Assembly (NCBI GenBank): GCA_035771165.1 | Contig: JAWNZC010000100.1 | Span: 3,258,501 to 3,322,500 of the forward strand | Length of the DNA: 64,000 nucleotides | Source of the DNA: Paragorgia papillata | Lineage: Eukaryota > Cnidaria > Anthozoa > Scleralcyonacea > Coralliidae | Direction: 5' to 3' | Shown: in pieces, positions 55,218-64,000 of the stretch | Numbering within the stretch: the first letter of the stretch is position 1 | Layout of the letters: each line of letters opens with the position of its first letter | The notes under the pieces: generated by a model | What the model was told of the DNA's origin: nothing | Database searches by the model: none | What the model saw: only the letters and a program-made list of their open reading frames with translations | Made by a program: the position numbers and the translations under genes

Positions 55218-56130
55218 AAGGCCCGTCGAGAGCTGGGATGGCCCCTGGGTCAAACGTTGGAGCCAGCCTCTGGTTTTCTCAACCGGGATCCCGGCAAATC
55301 CAAGACAATTTTGCTGATGTAAACACTCCGTCCCGCCTTGCCGGGACGATAATATGCTGACTTTGCAAGATTTGTCATGTGATGCAAAAACAAAAATGGC
55401 TTCCACAGAGAAGAGGAGTGCCTAGTCGTTTGCCTAGTCCGTCTACTCCGAACGTTTTCTCAAGAAATAATCCCATGTAGAAGTTATAAAATATATTGGC
55501 ATTCACCTTGCTAAAACATACGTACAGTTTATCCGACCAAATAGCTTTTTTTCCCTAAAGAAAGCGAAATACCGAACATGTCCAAATCATAATAGCGGCC
55601 ACTATTATGAATTTTTTGTTAGTATGTATTATAATCTGTCTTCTCCGAATGTTTTCTCGTGAAATAAACCACTGTAGTAGCTTCAAATATACTGGAAGAA
55701 AGATAATTCATATGGCTAAAACATACGTACAGTTTATCCAACCACATAGCTTAGTTTTCTTAAAACTAGATCCCAAGGATAGTGCAAAGTTTCTAGTCAA
55801 AGATAAAAACAATTTTTGCCACATGCACGGACAGAGCTGCCAGCCCCCCAAGTTAATTTAATACAAGCCTAAACTCAGACAAACAACCCAAAATACCCCA
55901 AATTACGATTGTGTGATGATTATGTTGCTAGCTTCACGTTTCTGTAGCCTTGCGAATCGTCTGCCCAATCACGCGCTAAGTACACGCAGGTAAAACATAT
56001 ACATGTAGAACCTCGTGTAGAACTTAAACATTCATGCTTATGGCCAGGGTTATTCGTACAGTTGTTTATTGAACGCCAAATCAAAATGTGAAGACAGTCT
56101 ACAATCTCCAGTCTTCAGAATTTGTTACTG
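55218..56130. other. Dispersed repeat copies, no gene
   Basis: A unit of about 190 bp with AAAGCGAAATACCGAACATG, ATAATCTGTCTTCTCCGAAT and ACATACGTACAGTTTATCC occurs at 55420-55560 (partial), 55560-55765 and again at 58677-58880. The 84-codon frame at 55607-55861 lies in it and has no recognised domain. Confidence 0.55.
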
Positions 56131-56132
56131 TG

Positions 56133-56745
56133 CTGCAGGCTTTTAGCCAAGCAGCCGTCCAGCCGTCCTATGGACGGCCACTTTGGAAAAATCAGGTTTT
56201 TGGACGGCCACTTTTTGTATGGACAGTCATGGACGGCCTAAGCCAAATATTCTCCTCAAACAACAACTTACAGGTTTTTCCCTTTCTGATGTTTCTAGAT
56301 TTCTGTTAGCTGCTGTTTACTTCAGCTACTGTGTAGGCTTTGTTACTTATTTTTGCCAAGGCCATGCAGATATGACGATTGATTGCGCCTTGCAAGATCG
56401 ATTTAACCACGTATATGTATATGTATATGTAAACCATTATGTGGCTCTAACTTGAAGTAGCAACCACGTTGTTTAATAAAACCGCTCTTCAATAAGTTTG
56501 ACCGCTCACTTGTTCCAGACTCCTCGCCTCCTCGGTCCAACCACGCGATACAATATAAAGTTGTTTTAATTTAATTTGTGTTTTTAATTTAATTTCTTTA
56601 TATTTTTCTCAATAGTGCCATCAAAACGCGGGAAACGCTGTTTCAGAGATCCAAAATTCCAAAATTTTCCGGGGGTAGTCCCCCGGGCCCCCCCTTATAA
56701 TTTTTTTGGACGGCCATTTTTTAAATCCTGGCTAAAAGCTTGCTG
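56133..56745. mobile_element. MITE-like repeat with GGCTTTTAGCCA ends
   Basis: GCAGGCTTTTAGCCAAGCA at the left and TGGCTAAAAGCTTGCTGA at the right are inverted. Next to each are GGACGGCC words (GGACGGCCACTTTT, GGACGGCCATTTTT). Target duplication not determined. Confidence 0.5.
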
Positions 56746-57006
56746 AGCTGACGTGCAAAACTGCAAAACTGCTCGAGCGCCACTCGTGTAAAATATAACA
56801 GACACGAACGAACAACACTCTACAAACCGACTTCACAACATCGTCATTCGTCAACATGCCAGACCATATTAAAGTGAAATATAAAGTTTTTACTATTTAT
56901 TTGCATCTTCCGCTAGGCAGACAATAAATCCTTTCGTCCAGACCATATTTAATTAGCCATGCAGCTAAGCCTAGAAAAATCGTTGTTTCGAGAAGAAAAT
57001 TGATCG

Positions 57007-57939
57007 CAACCTCGTCCCCAGGGCCATTTGTGGGGGCTGGGCCAAGATGGCGGCCAAGAACAAATGGCCCTGGCACAGGCTGACCTATCACCACATCTGA
57101 TTGGTCGAGATAACATTGGATGTTTTAGGTATTCTGATTGGTGGAAACAAGGCGGGCGGCAGGCTAGCTCGCGGGTATTTGTTTATAGGCTCAAATTATA
57201 TTAAATAAGTGATACCAGAATTGCCGGCTGTTAAAAACAACTTCAAAATGAATGAAAAGCTGGCGAAACACCCGTAAAAACGTCGGAAGAATATGTAATA
57301 ATGGGTCGTGTCATCTCTGTGCCCTGGCTGCCATACAACGAAGTCCATGGGACGGCAATTTAGAGTGTTTTCTAAATCGGGCGAACAAAAGACTTGGTGA
57401 ACAAAGTCAAAATGTATTTTGGCTGCGAAAGGAAAGTACACCACAGGGCAGAATTTACGTGTTTGGCCATTGAGAAGCAGGCTTTTTCCAAACAAGAATT
57501 ATCGACTAAACGAAGCCTAAATGCTTATCAAAACGCTGAATTGAATCCACCGTAAACTCACGAAAACAAGGCGGCCCGGCCAGACAACGGCAATCCAGTT
57601 TCTTGCGAATTTGGTACAACGGTAAAGCAACTGATAAATACTGAGCATTTACAGATATTTATTAAAAGTCTATTTATGTTAATAATTCTACAATGTATTT
57701 GGAAATGAATGTTTTGATTGTTTTCAGTTTGTGTCAGTCAAGCTGAACTGAAGTATTCAGAATTTTTTTTGCCTGATCACTAGGGGCGATAAACTTAGTG
57801 AAGCCTGGGTCCGAGTCCAAAATTAGTCGAAATATGGCTCATTTTTTTGCAGCCTGTGCCAGGGCCATTTGTTCCCGCCATTTTGTTTTTGGCCGAAATC
57901 TTGGCCCAGCCCCCACAAATGGCCCTGGGGACGAGGTTG
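57007..57939. mobile_element. Complete MULE-type element, exact 9-bp duplication
   Basis: CAACCTCGTCCCCAGGGCC and GGCCCTGGGGACGAGGTTG are inverted; AATTGATCG occurs directly outside both (56998-57006, 57940-57948). Each TIR is about 80 bp and can itself fold (GGCCATTTGTG...CAAATGGCC). The interior is shared with 46481-47140 and includes the broken frame described there (57248-57640). No transposase. Confidence 0.88.
57248..57640 (+). pseudogene. MULE-carried frame, second copy, more decayed
   Basis: Begins ATGAATGAAAAGCTGGCG; relative to 46704-47110 it lacks 8 nt after the fifth codon or so and has extra stops. Same unrecognised product. Confidence 0.35.
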
Positions 57940-57948
57940 AATTGATCG

Positions 57949-59040
57949 CTCCTTTTTCGCTCCTTTACGTTTCTCCGCCATTGTTGTATTGGCCAGCCGT
58001 AAACAAAACCACGCGTGCGCAGTGCTACTGCTATTCTAATATATTCCCAGAGAAAACTTCTTTCATTCTTGGTATATTAAGATATCCACGTATTTCAAGA
58101 AATATCCATAGATAAGGTACAAACCTGTCTGTTATCTCTCTTTAGGGCTTACGATCGCTTTAAGCGACATAAATATTTGTCGTCTATGAAAGACTGATAT
58201 TATTGTTTCACATTTTCACTGGTTTTAGCCTTTCAGCTACGACAAGTAGCTATATCGTTAAACCTAGTATGTTTACCCCCCAGAAAGTTTACACTTTCTA
58301 TGTATCTATGTATGTATCATGTGAATTTTCGCAACTCATCACAATCATAGTCAATCGAGATATGGTCTGGAAACTCAGCTAAAGTCTTTGGTCTATCTTT
58401 TTGTTCGCCTTTATGCATTTTTGTGCACGGTGCACGGTCACTGAACAAATTGTATTTTAGTATAATGAACGAATTGTCCAATAGCAACGTTTCAGTTCAT
58501 TCACTCAACCGTGCTATTTAAATATTAATAAACCTAAAACAAAGGATGTGGACGGTGTAAGGTACGGTTCAACATAAAATCACAGCTCATTATAGGCGCT
58601 TTGAAGTTTGCCCAGTTTCCAGACCATATCTCGATTGACTATGTCACAATACTGCAACGTTTCTGGCTTTGCACTAAAAAGCGAAATACCGAACATGTCC
58701 AAATCATAATAGCGGCCGCTATTTTGAAATTCTTTTTCGTATGTATTATAATCTGTCTTCTCCGAATGTTTCCTCGAGAAATAAACCACTGTAGAAGCTA
58801 TCAAATATACAGGAAGAAAGATAATTCATCTGGCTACGACATACTTACAGTTTATCCGACCAAATACCTTAGTTTTCTTTAAAAAAGCGAAATACCGAAC
58901 ATGTCCAACACGAACTAGAGATGCTTGTTGAACGTCCCGGATTTTCCAGGGTGAAATCGTCCCGGTAGAAACATTCTCATGTACACCCGGGATGAAAAAC
59001 GTCCCGTCCCGCCTCCAATGTAAACAGCCCCTAAGAAAAC
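57949..59040. other. No gene; inverted CCAGACCATATCTCG, MITE end
   Basis: TAGTCAATCGAGATATGGTC near 58348 and GACCATATCTCGATTGACTA near 58623 are inverted, about 275 bp apart. 58677-58880 is a copy of the 55560 repeat. 58917-59035 is one end of the TTAGGGGCTGTT MITE family (GATGAAAAACGTCCCGTCCC, CAGCCCCTAAG). Confidence 0.5.
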
Positions 59041-59043
59041 TCT

Positions 59044-59100
59044 ACCTGGCCCAGCTGGGATTCGAACCAGCGACCTTTGGTTTACTAGTCCGATGGTCAA
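59044..59100 (-). other. tRNA-Thr-like sequence lacking the D arm
   Basis: Minus strand: GGACTAGTAAACC (anticodon-loop AGT), then GGTTCGAATCCCAGC with a B-box. Compared with 59219-59292 the whole D-arm and A-box segment is missing and the arm goes straight into TTGAC. Not a functional tRNA. Confidence 0.6.
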
Positions 59101-59218
59101 GTTGAGAGCTGAAGGTCGAATGATAGTATGAAGACTGTTATCTAGATATTGAAGAAACTAGTCTGTTTCAAAATATCAAATAGCCTAAGTACTATCATTC
59201 GACCTTCAGCTCCCAACT
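59101..59218. repeat. Inverted repeat between two tRNA-like sequences
   Basis: GAGAGCTGAAGGTCGAATGA at 59104 and TCATTCGACCTTCAGCTCCC at 59195 are inverted around a spacer of about 60 bp, so both tRNA-like heads and this linker form one palindrome (59044-59295). Confidence 0.8.
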
Positions 59219-59292
59219 TGACCTGTAGCTCAGTTGGTAGATCATCGGACTAGTAAACCGAAGGTCACAGGTTCAAATCCAAGCTGGGCCAA
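59219..59292 (+). tRNA. tRNA-Thr(AGT)-like gene or SINE head
   Basis: A-box TAGCTCAGTTGG at 59226-59237, anticodon loop CTAGTAA with anticodon AGT (59252-59254), and B-box GGTTCAAATCC at 59270-59280 are well formed. The anticodon stem has one A-A mismatch, the T stem is weak and the acceptor stem pairs poorly (TGACCTG against GCTGGGC). This looks like a tRNA-derived element rather than a working tRNA. An internal pol III promoter could still be active. Confidence 0.5.
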
Positions 59293-59544
59293 GTAGACTT
59301 TTCTCTACTTGCCCAGTATGTGATAAGTATTGTTTAAAACATGAACAGCGGTGTTTTATCAAATTTAAAAATCAAGCACACAGATTCTATACCATTATAT
59401 AGTATTCTTTCTGATATTGAAAAGATATAAAACTATGAACATGCTACTGATTTCCTTTGTGTTTTCCTCGTGAATTATTAATGAGTTTTTAACACTTGAA
59501 ACATTTGTATATATAGTACAAATTTTATTAAAATTACCTTTTAA
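59293..59544. other. No gene; 3' UTR of the exon to the right
   Basis: Just below the stop at 59545 the minus strand has an AATAAA signal (about 59526-59531), so part of this stretch is probably the 3' UTR. Confidence 0.45.
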
Positions 59545-59646
59545 CTACTCAAATTCTTCACACGCAATAGAAATTTCTGTGGCAGTATCTTCATTCAAAT
59601 TAGAGAAATTCATCTTCATCTTATTCTCCAGGGCTGATATTTGTTC
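59545..59646 (-). CDS. Last exon of an unidentified host gene
   Basis: A TTTTCCTAG acceptor precedes 34 codons reading EQISALENKMKMNFSNLNED and TATEISIACEEFE with a stop at 59545-59547. It is acidic and helical (short coiled coil), with a poly(A) signal about 15 nt past the stop. The intact frame with acceptor, stop and AATAAA in order suggests a real 3' exon. I do not recognise the protein. A possible first exon lies at 61260-61324, but the junction is not supported. Confidence 0.5.
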   Translation of the reverse strand, partial: EQISALENKMKMNFSNLNEDTATEISIACEEFE

Positions 59647-59756
59647 CTAGGAAAACAAAAATGTACATGTTTTCGATGATATATATTTTTTAAAAACTTG
59701 AAAAATATTCGTTGCATTAACCTTCAATGTGGAGGTGTTGGTGTGATCACATTGCC

Positions 59757-60096
59757 TCGTAGAGAAAAGTTAGATATTCCTGCCTGAGCTGGTCAAAAAT
59801 GGCTCCTTTATTGTTTTACTGTGTCTAACACCAGATGATTTTACTCATCAAAGAGAGAACCCTCAGACATCCTAGGCAGCAATGAGTTAACAAGTAATTA
59901 ACCCATTCCTGCCTGAGCTGGTCAAAAATGGTTCCTTTATTGTATTACTCTGTCTAACACCAGATGATTTTACTCATCAAAGAGAGAACCCTCAGACATC
60001 CTAGGCAGCAATGGGTTAACAAGTGATTAACCCATTCCTGCCTGAGCTGGTGAAAAATGGTTCCTTTATTGTTTTACTCTGTCTAACACCGGTTCA
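59757..60096 (+). repeat. Satellite array, about 112-bp unit, three copies
   Basis: The unit holds CATTCCTGCCTGAGCTGGTC, ATTGTTTTACTCTGTCTAAC, ACCAGATGATTTTACTCATC, CCTCAGACATCCTAGGCAGC. In reverse complement the core AATCATCTGGTGTTAGACAG aligns with AATCGTCTGGCGTTAGCCAG of the 53.6-kb array, so the two are diverged relatives in opposite orientation. Confidence 0.9.
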
Positions 60097-60253
60097 GCGA
60101 TTTATTATAGAAAAAAAAAATTCTTGTATTTTTGATTAGCAAATTCTCTCTGATCTCCGAACCATTCGATCTATTAAGAAAAGTTCTGATCTGAACTAGG
60201 AAAAATTGAAATCGGACACTTAGGGAAAAGTTACCAAAAAATCAACATCGTTA

Positions 60254-61088
60254 TGCATCAGTCAATTCCAGCATATTGCCCATCCCCCCCCCCCCCCGCC
60301 AGACAATGCCAGGCATTTGCGTTTTTTTTTTGTGTGGGGGTGGGGCATTTGTTCTCTCAGTATTTCCCCGGCCGGGCTTTAGTCTTCCCATGGGCATTGG
60401 GCCGGGCATTAGTCTTCCCCTGGGCATTGGGCCGGGCATTTGTCATGACCAAAGAGGATGTAAATGAAGTAAATTACCATAAGTTATGTTAATGTATAAT
60501 CTGTTAATTTATGAAATGAGTTTTATCCTGACCCAGGTTTATTATTTTAATTTTTTCACACTTTACGAGCAGTTTAGGAGTTTCTAAAAGTAATGCAAAC
60601 ACTCCTCTAATACATTTCATATTGAATACTTCTTGTTTTGTTTACTTTTATTGTCAATATATCCTATTATAAAACGGCAATAAATTTGAGTTGTGAAGAG
60701 TTGCATTTTGTGCATACTGTAACAATACTGTAATTATATTAATAGTTGTGCTACAATAGAGAAAATTGAACACAAGACAGAAGTTCAAAACATGCACCTT
60801 GTGTCTGAATCATAGATGGTCTGAATCTATTAAAGACCATCAACATGCTAGGATTTTCCTTATGTTTAATTTCCTGACAACTTCACAAGTCAAACTGAAC
60901 CTGGGGCAGGGCATTTGGCGGCATTTGTTATCCATTTTTTTGCCCCAGGTGGGGTATTGTAGCGACTTTTTTGCCCAACCCCAGGGCATTTGCATTTAAA
61001 AAATTTTAAAAATGCAAATGCCCGAGGGTCGGCCCGGGGGGGGGGGGGGGGGGGGGGGGGGTGGGCAACGCTGGAATTGACTGAATGC
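60254..61088. mobile_element. MITE with TCAGTCAATTCCAGC ends and G/C homopolymers
   Basis: ATGCATCAGTCAATTCCAGC and its complement (one base longer) are inverted. TTGCCCA followed by a C run on the left and a G run then TGGGCAA on the right continue the TIR. The interior repeats GCCGGGCATT and GGCATTTG words. The Pro/Gly-rich frames are artefacts. Confidence 0.7.
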
Positions 61089-61259
61089 ATTTAATAAACA
61101 TGTTGAAATTTACATACAAATCCCTACACATGACAATACAGTACAATAAAATCTACACGATTTTCGCGTAAAGTTGGGGCAGAACCCCATATTAAATAGC
61201 GCTATTTTATAGTTAAGGTATACATGTATATCCTAGAAGAATATTATAGAAATCGCTAC

Positions 61260-61324
61260 CTTTAAAAAGGACATTCTTGGCCTAAATTCACAGCACACTC
61301 GAGTCTTCGCAGTGAGTCCGCCAT
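61260..61324 (-). other. Possible first exon, weak
   Basis: GAAGATGGCGGACTC has a good start context and reads MADSLRRLECAVNLGQECPF before an in-frame TAA that lies just ahead of a GTAGCG donor. If translated it is 20 residues long. It could be the 5' exon of the gene ending at 59545, with a different donor. Confidence 0.25.
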
Positions 61325-61366
61325 CTTCGCCCAGCCAAACTGTATTTAATAGTTCATGAGGTACGA

Positions 61367-61968
61367 CCAGTGCTTCCACTTGGCTAAAGCAAAATTTTCC
61401 TTTTTTTATCTTTCTTTTTAGCAAAATTTCCTTCCCAAAATCTGAAATTTCCTTCCAGTTTTCCCTCCAAAATCTCTTGATTCTCTTCTAAATCCTCTTT
61501 CTAATTATTAAAATTTGGATCGTACACTTCACCAGTAAGCTTTCGAATGGCTCGACGATCGAAATTGTGCATGACGAGGTTGATTCTGGACTCGAGTCAA
61601 TCCAATCTCGTCCCCAACATTCTTTGCATGATTTATATATATGCAGTAGAAAATAGAAATTGCAAACATTGAGCCTGCGCTATTTGTGTAGCAGTCTTTC
61701 GCTTAAAACCCTATTTAACCCCACGCATCCCCGGGGATCATATATTACTACCCGTGTTTTTAATTTATACACGTTTTTGAACCCTAAAATAAAAAATAAG
61801 CAGTTTAATTACTGAAAAAGTTTGAATTTCAAAATTTCCTTCCATTTTCCTTCCATATGACCAAATTTCCTTCCAATTTCCTTCCAAATTTTATTTCCTT
61901 TTTTTTCCTTTCCAAATGCCAAAATTTCCTTTTGGAAGGAAATTTCCTTCCAAGTGGAAGCAGTGGAC
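61367..61968. mobile_element. hAT-like MITE with TTTCCTTCC repeats
   Basis: CAGTGCTTCCACTTGG at the left and CCAAGTGGAAGCAGTG at the right are inverted with one mismatch. Multiple AAATTTCCTTCC words lie just inside both ends. An 8-bp duplication is not visible. Confidence 0.55.
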
Positions 61969-62485
61969 TGATGACGAAGGTATTCGGGAAATACTCGTAA
62001 ACCACTCGGAAATTTAGTTAACTTTCAAAATTAGATAAAAGATTCTAAACCTTACTATTAGTATTAAAATAGTTTCTTTAGACTCCATTAAAGAAATTAT
62101 ATTACAGAATTTTAAAGAAAATAAGGTTAAAAAAGTTTAAAGTCCAACGTCGGGTTATCTTCGGGAAAAGCCGAGTATGTGTAATGACGTCATCATTACC
62201 GATGTCTGTCCGATCCCGTGTTTCCAGTATGAGGCGCCGTGTGTTGCAAAATTCATACTTTTGGTGTAAGTGGTACTGAGATGCTCACAACATGTGTTGA
62301 AATAAACAAAGTAGCCATCGCACATCACATGAAATGCACACATACATCAGAGTCGGACTGGCTTCGTATTAGGGGCGGTGCCACCAGGGAGAAGGGCGCA
62401 GTTAAGAAAATAAATTAATAAATAATGACATTGGCCTACTAAGGTGCATCACAGACAAATTTGCCCACAAGCCTCTGTAAATCTT
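61969..62485. other. No gene recognised
   Basis: Unassigned. GGACTGGCTTCGTATTAGGG near 62355 resembles a hAT-type terminal word. Confidence 0.4.
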
Positions 62486-63075
62486 AGTATAGTTAGCGTG
62501 CAAAATCTCAGTATACTTCGCGTGCAAAATCTCAGTATACTTCGCGTGCAAAATCTCAGTATACTTCGCGTACAAAATCTCAGTATACTTCGCGTGCAAA
62601 ATCTCAGTATACTTAGCGTGCAAAATCTCAGTATACTTAGAGTGCAAAATCTCAGTACACTTCGCGTGCAAAATCTCAGTATACTTAGCGTGCAAATTCT
62701 CAGTATACTTAGCGTGCGAAATCTCAGTATACTTAGCGTGCAAAATCTCAGTATACTTAGTGTGCAAAATCTCAGTATACTTAGCGTGCAAAATCTCAGT
62801 ATAGTTAGCGTGCAAAATCTCAGTATACTTAGCGTGCAAAATCTCAGTATACTTAGCGTGCAAAATCTCAGTATACTTAGCGTGCAAAATCTCAGTATAC
62901 TTCGCGTGCAAAATCTCAGTATAGTTAGCGTGCAAAATCTCAGTATACTTCGCGTGCAAAATCTCAGTATACTAAGCGTGCAAAATCTCAGTATACTAAG
63001 CGTGCAAAATCTCAGTTTACTTCGCGTGCAAAATCTCAGTATAGTTAGCGTGCAAAATCTCAGTACACTTACTTT
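62486..63075. repeat. 24-bp tandem repeat, about 24 copies
   Basis: Unit CTTMGCGTGCAAAATCTCAG plus TATA. Because 24 is a multiple of three and the unit lacks stops in several frames, frames of 185-219 codons appear on both strands; they are repeat translations. Variant positions (CTTCGCG, CTTAGCG, GTTAGCG) are distributed patchily. Confidence 0.95.
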
Positions 63076-63184
63076 GCAAATATTTGAGGTATACTTCATG
63101 TAAACCAAAACAAATTAACACAAGGGTCAAAGACAACATTACATGGCGGAATTGTTATTGTTTTAGTTTTAAGTATTTCTCGTA

Positions 63185-63531
63185 CTTTGTGTATGTTCTC
63201 GTGCCCTCTGTGACGATGAAGACGTTTTCGAATACCTTCAAGCTTTGAAGAGATTGTGCGAAGAAGCAGATAGGCTGTGGCTGTCAATGGACATTAATTT
63301 GATTGAACACTTGCATAGGAAACTTCAAGACCACTTTAAACGTTCTTGTTTACATTGACAAGCTGTATCGATTCTGGTGACCGTGAGCTAGCTGGAATGC
63401 TGCAAACGCTATACAATGGCGTCCTTAACATATTTCAACATTATTCCTCTGTTCTTGAGAGACAGGAGCAATCAGATGAAGAAAGAGCATATCAGTCGAG
63501 TGGAGAGAACTGGTAGACGAGGGCGACCAAG
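63185..63531 (+). pseudogene. Upstream exon region of the HTH gene, with frame breaks
   Basis: Frame pieces in order: DDEDVFEYLQALKRLCEEAD and LIEHLHRKLQDHF; then, in another frame, DRELAGMLQTLYNGVLNIFQ and VLERQEQSDEERAYQ; then, in a third, RVERTGRRGRP up to a GTATGG donor at 63532. The last piece, a basic GRRGRP run before a helix-turn-helix, is what precedes the HTH in this gene family. Switching frames within one block suggests decay, or an unrecognised small intron. Confidence 0.4.
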
Positions 63532-63699
63532 GTATGGTCTTTTCTATGAAACTTAATAAACTTTATTAAACCTTAAAGACAAACCGGGTGTTTGACCCGT
63601 CTCCCTGCAACATTGATAGTAACATTGCAATTTCTCTTCATGATGCTTCAACATTCTGGGCAATCTTTGATAACTGTTCCCCATTCGTTACATGTACAG

Positions 63700-63994
63700 T
63701 ATGTATGACATCACCATGGGTCCATTGCAGCAGTTGCATAGTACTGGCATGACATGGTCAAGCACTGCTGAAACGCTTGGTGTTAACAGGACAACAATAT
63801 ACAGAAGACGGAAATTGTTTGGAATGAACACAGATGAGGCATACAGATTTTCGGACATACCAGATGCAGATCTGGATACTATACTTACTTCATTACTCCA
63901 TCATAGTCCAAATGCTGGTGAAACATATGTGCAAGGGAGCCTTAGGACAAGAGGGATAAAAATGCAGAGATGGCGATTATGGGAAAGGCTGCAG
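63700..63994 (+). CDS. HTH exon of an integrase-core-type gene, runs off the window
   Basis: The exon starts after a TACAG acceptor and joins the GRRGRP piece in phase 2. It reads MYDITMGPLQQLHSTGMTWS, TAETLGVNRTTIYRRRKLFG, then FSDIPDADLDTILTSLLHHS and GETYVQGSLRTRGIKMQRWR, ending LQ at a GTAATT donor (63995) in phase 0. The helix-turn-helix (A.TLGVNRTTIYRR) and the following L....P..G...V.G.L...G..VQ pattern match proteins of fishes and cnidarians that carry an rve-type integrase core downstream. Those proteins are likely domesticated or active transposon products. The catalytic part would lie beyond 64000. Confidence 0.7.
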
Positions 63995-64000
63995 GTAATT

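Noticed and set aside
59219..59292. Fully functional tRNA-Thr
   Set aside because: The promoter boxes are good, but the acceptor and T stems pair poorly and the anticodon stem has a mismatch; kept as tRNA-like only.
60251..60492. Pro/Gly-rich frames on both strands
   Set aside because: They lie inside a MITE with C/G homopolymers and GGGCATT repeats.
62402..63108. Frames of 185 and 219 codons on both strands
   Set aside because: The 24-bp tandem unit keeps frame and lacks stops; no other coding evidence.

Overview
The window is animal (metazoan) nuclear DNA, AT-rich, with GT-AG introns, few coding exons and very many transposable elements. A secreted SRCR-domain protein, Penelope-like elements that carry hammerhead ribozymes, and repeat ends of the type CAACCTCGTCCCCAGGG point to a marine invertebrate, most likely an anthozoan cnidarian (coral or sea anemone). 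That placement is inference. There is no bacterial operon, rRNA or CRISPR array.

Layout. 0-4 kb: a decayed OB-fold reading frame (minus strand) is cut in two by a TTAA-flanked element with 1-kb terminal inverted repeats (TIRs), which itself holds a BEL/Pao LTR-retrotransposon fragment. 5-16 kb: a nested stack. A TAA-flanked element (6681-15540) was opened by an 8.4-kb Mutator-like (MULE) element with exact 9-bp target duplications (6913-15329). The MULE carries a head-to-head palindrome of two Penelope-like retroelement copies, each ending in a hammerhead ribozyme, and a spliced RecQ-like helicase gene. 16.4-19.6 kb: a small secreted SRCR gene (minus). 18.3-24.2 kb: coding remnants, including a CCHC zinc-knuckle protein and a broken Tc1-like transposase. 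24-34 kb: microsatellites, a LINE fragment, the C-terminal exons of an organic-anion-transporter (SLCO/OATP) gene with minisatellites in its intron, a tandem array with hammerhead-like cores, and a foldback element.

34-46 kb: a second nest. A 1.1-kb MULE with 9-bp duplication contains a hAT-type MITE. A 7.8-kb CACTCT-ended element made of ACACACC palindromes was hit twice in its right array, and one invader carries a copy of DNA from elsewhere in the same element. A TTAA-flanked foldback follows. 46-52 kb: MULE-internal repeats, MITEs, a second, apparently frameshifted SLCO C-terminal copy (minus), and a 5'-truncated Penelope-like element. 52-64 kb: tandem satellites, a complete MULE with 9-bp duplication, a head-to-head pair of tRNA-Thr-like sequences, the last exon of an unidentified host gene, more MITEs, a 24-bp tandem repeat, and at the right edge a helix-turn-helix gene of the kind that precedes an integrase core.

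The genes do not form a pathway. The window mainly records successive insertions, readable from target duplications, with some gene fragments carried inside elements. Exon limits were set by eye from splice sites and phase; superfamily names rest on TIR and target-duplication size unless a protein is cited.
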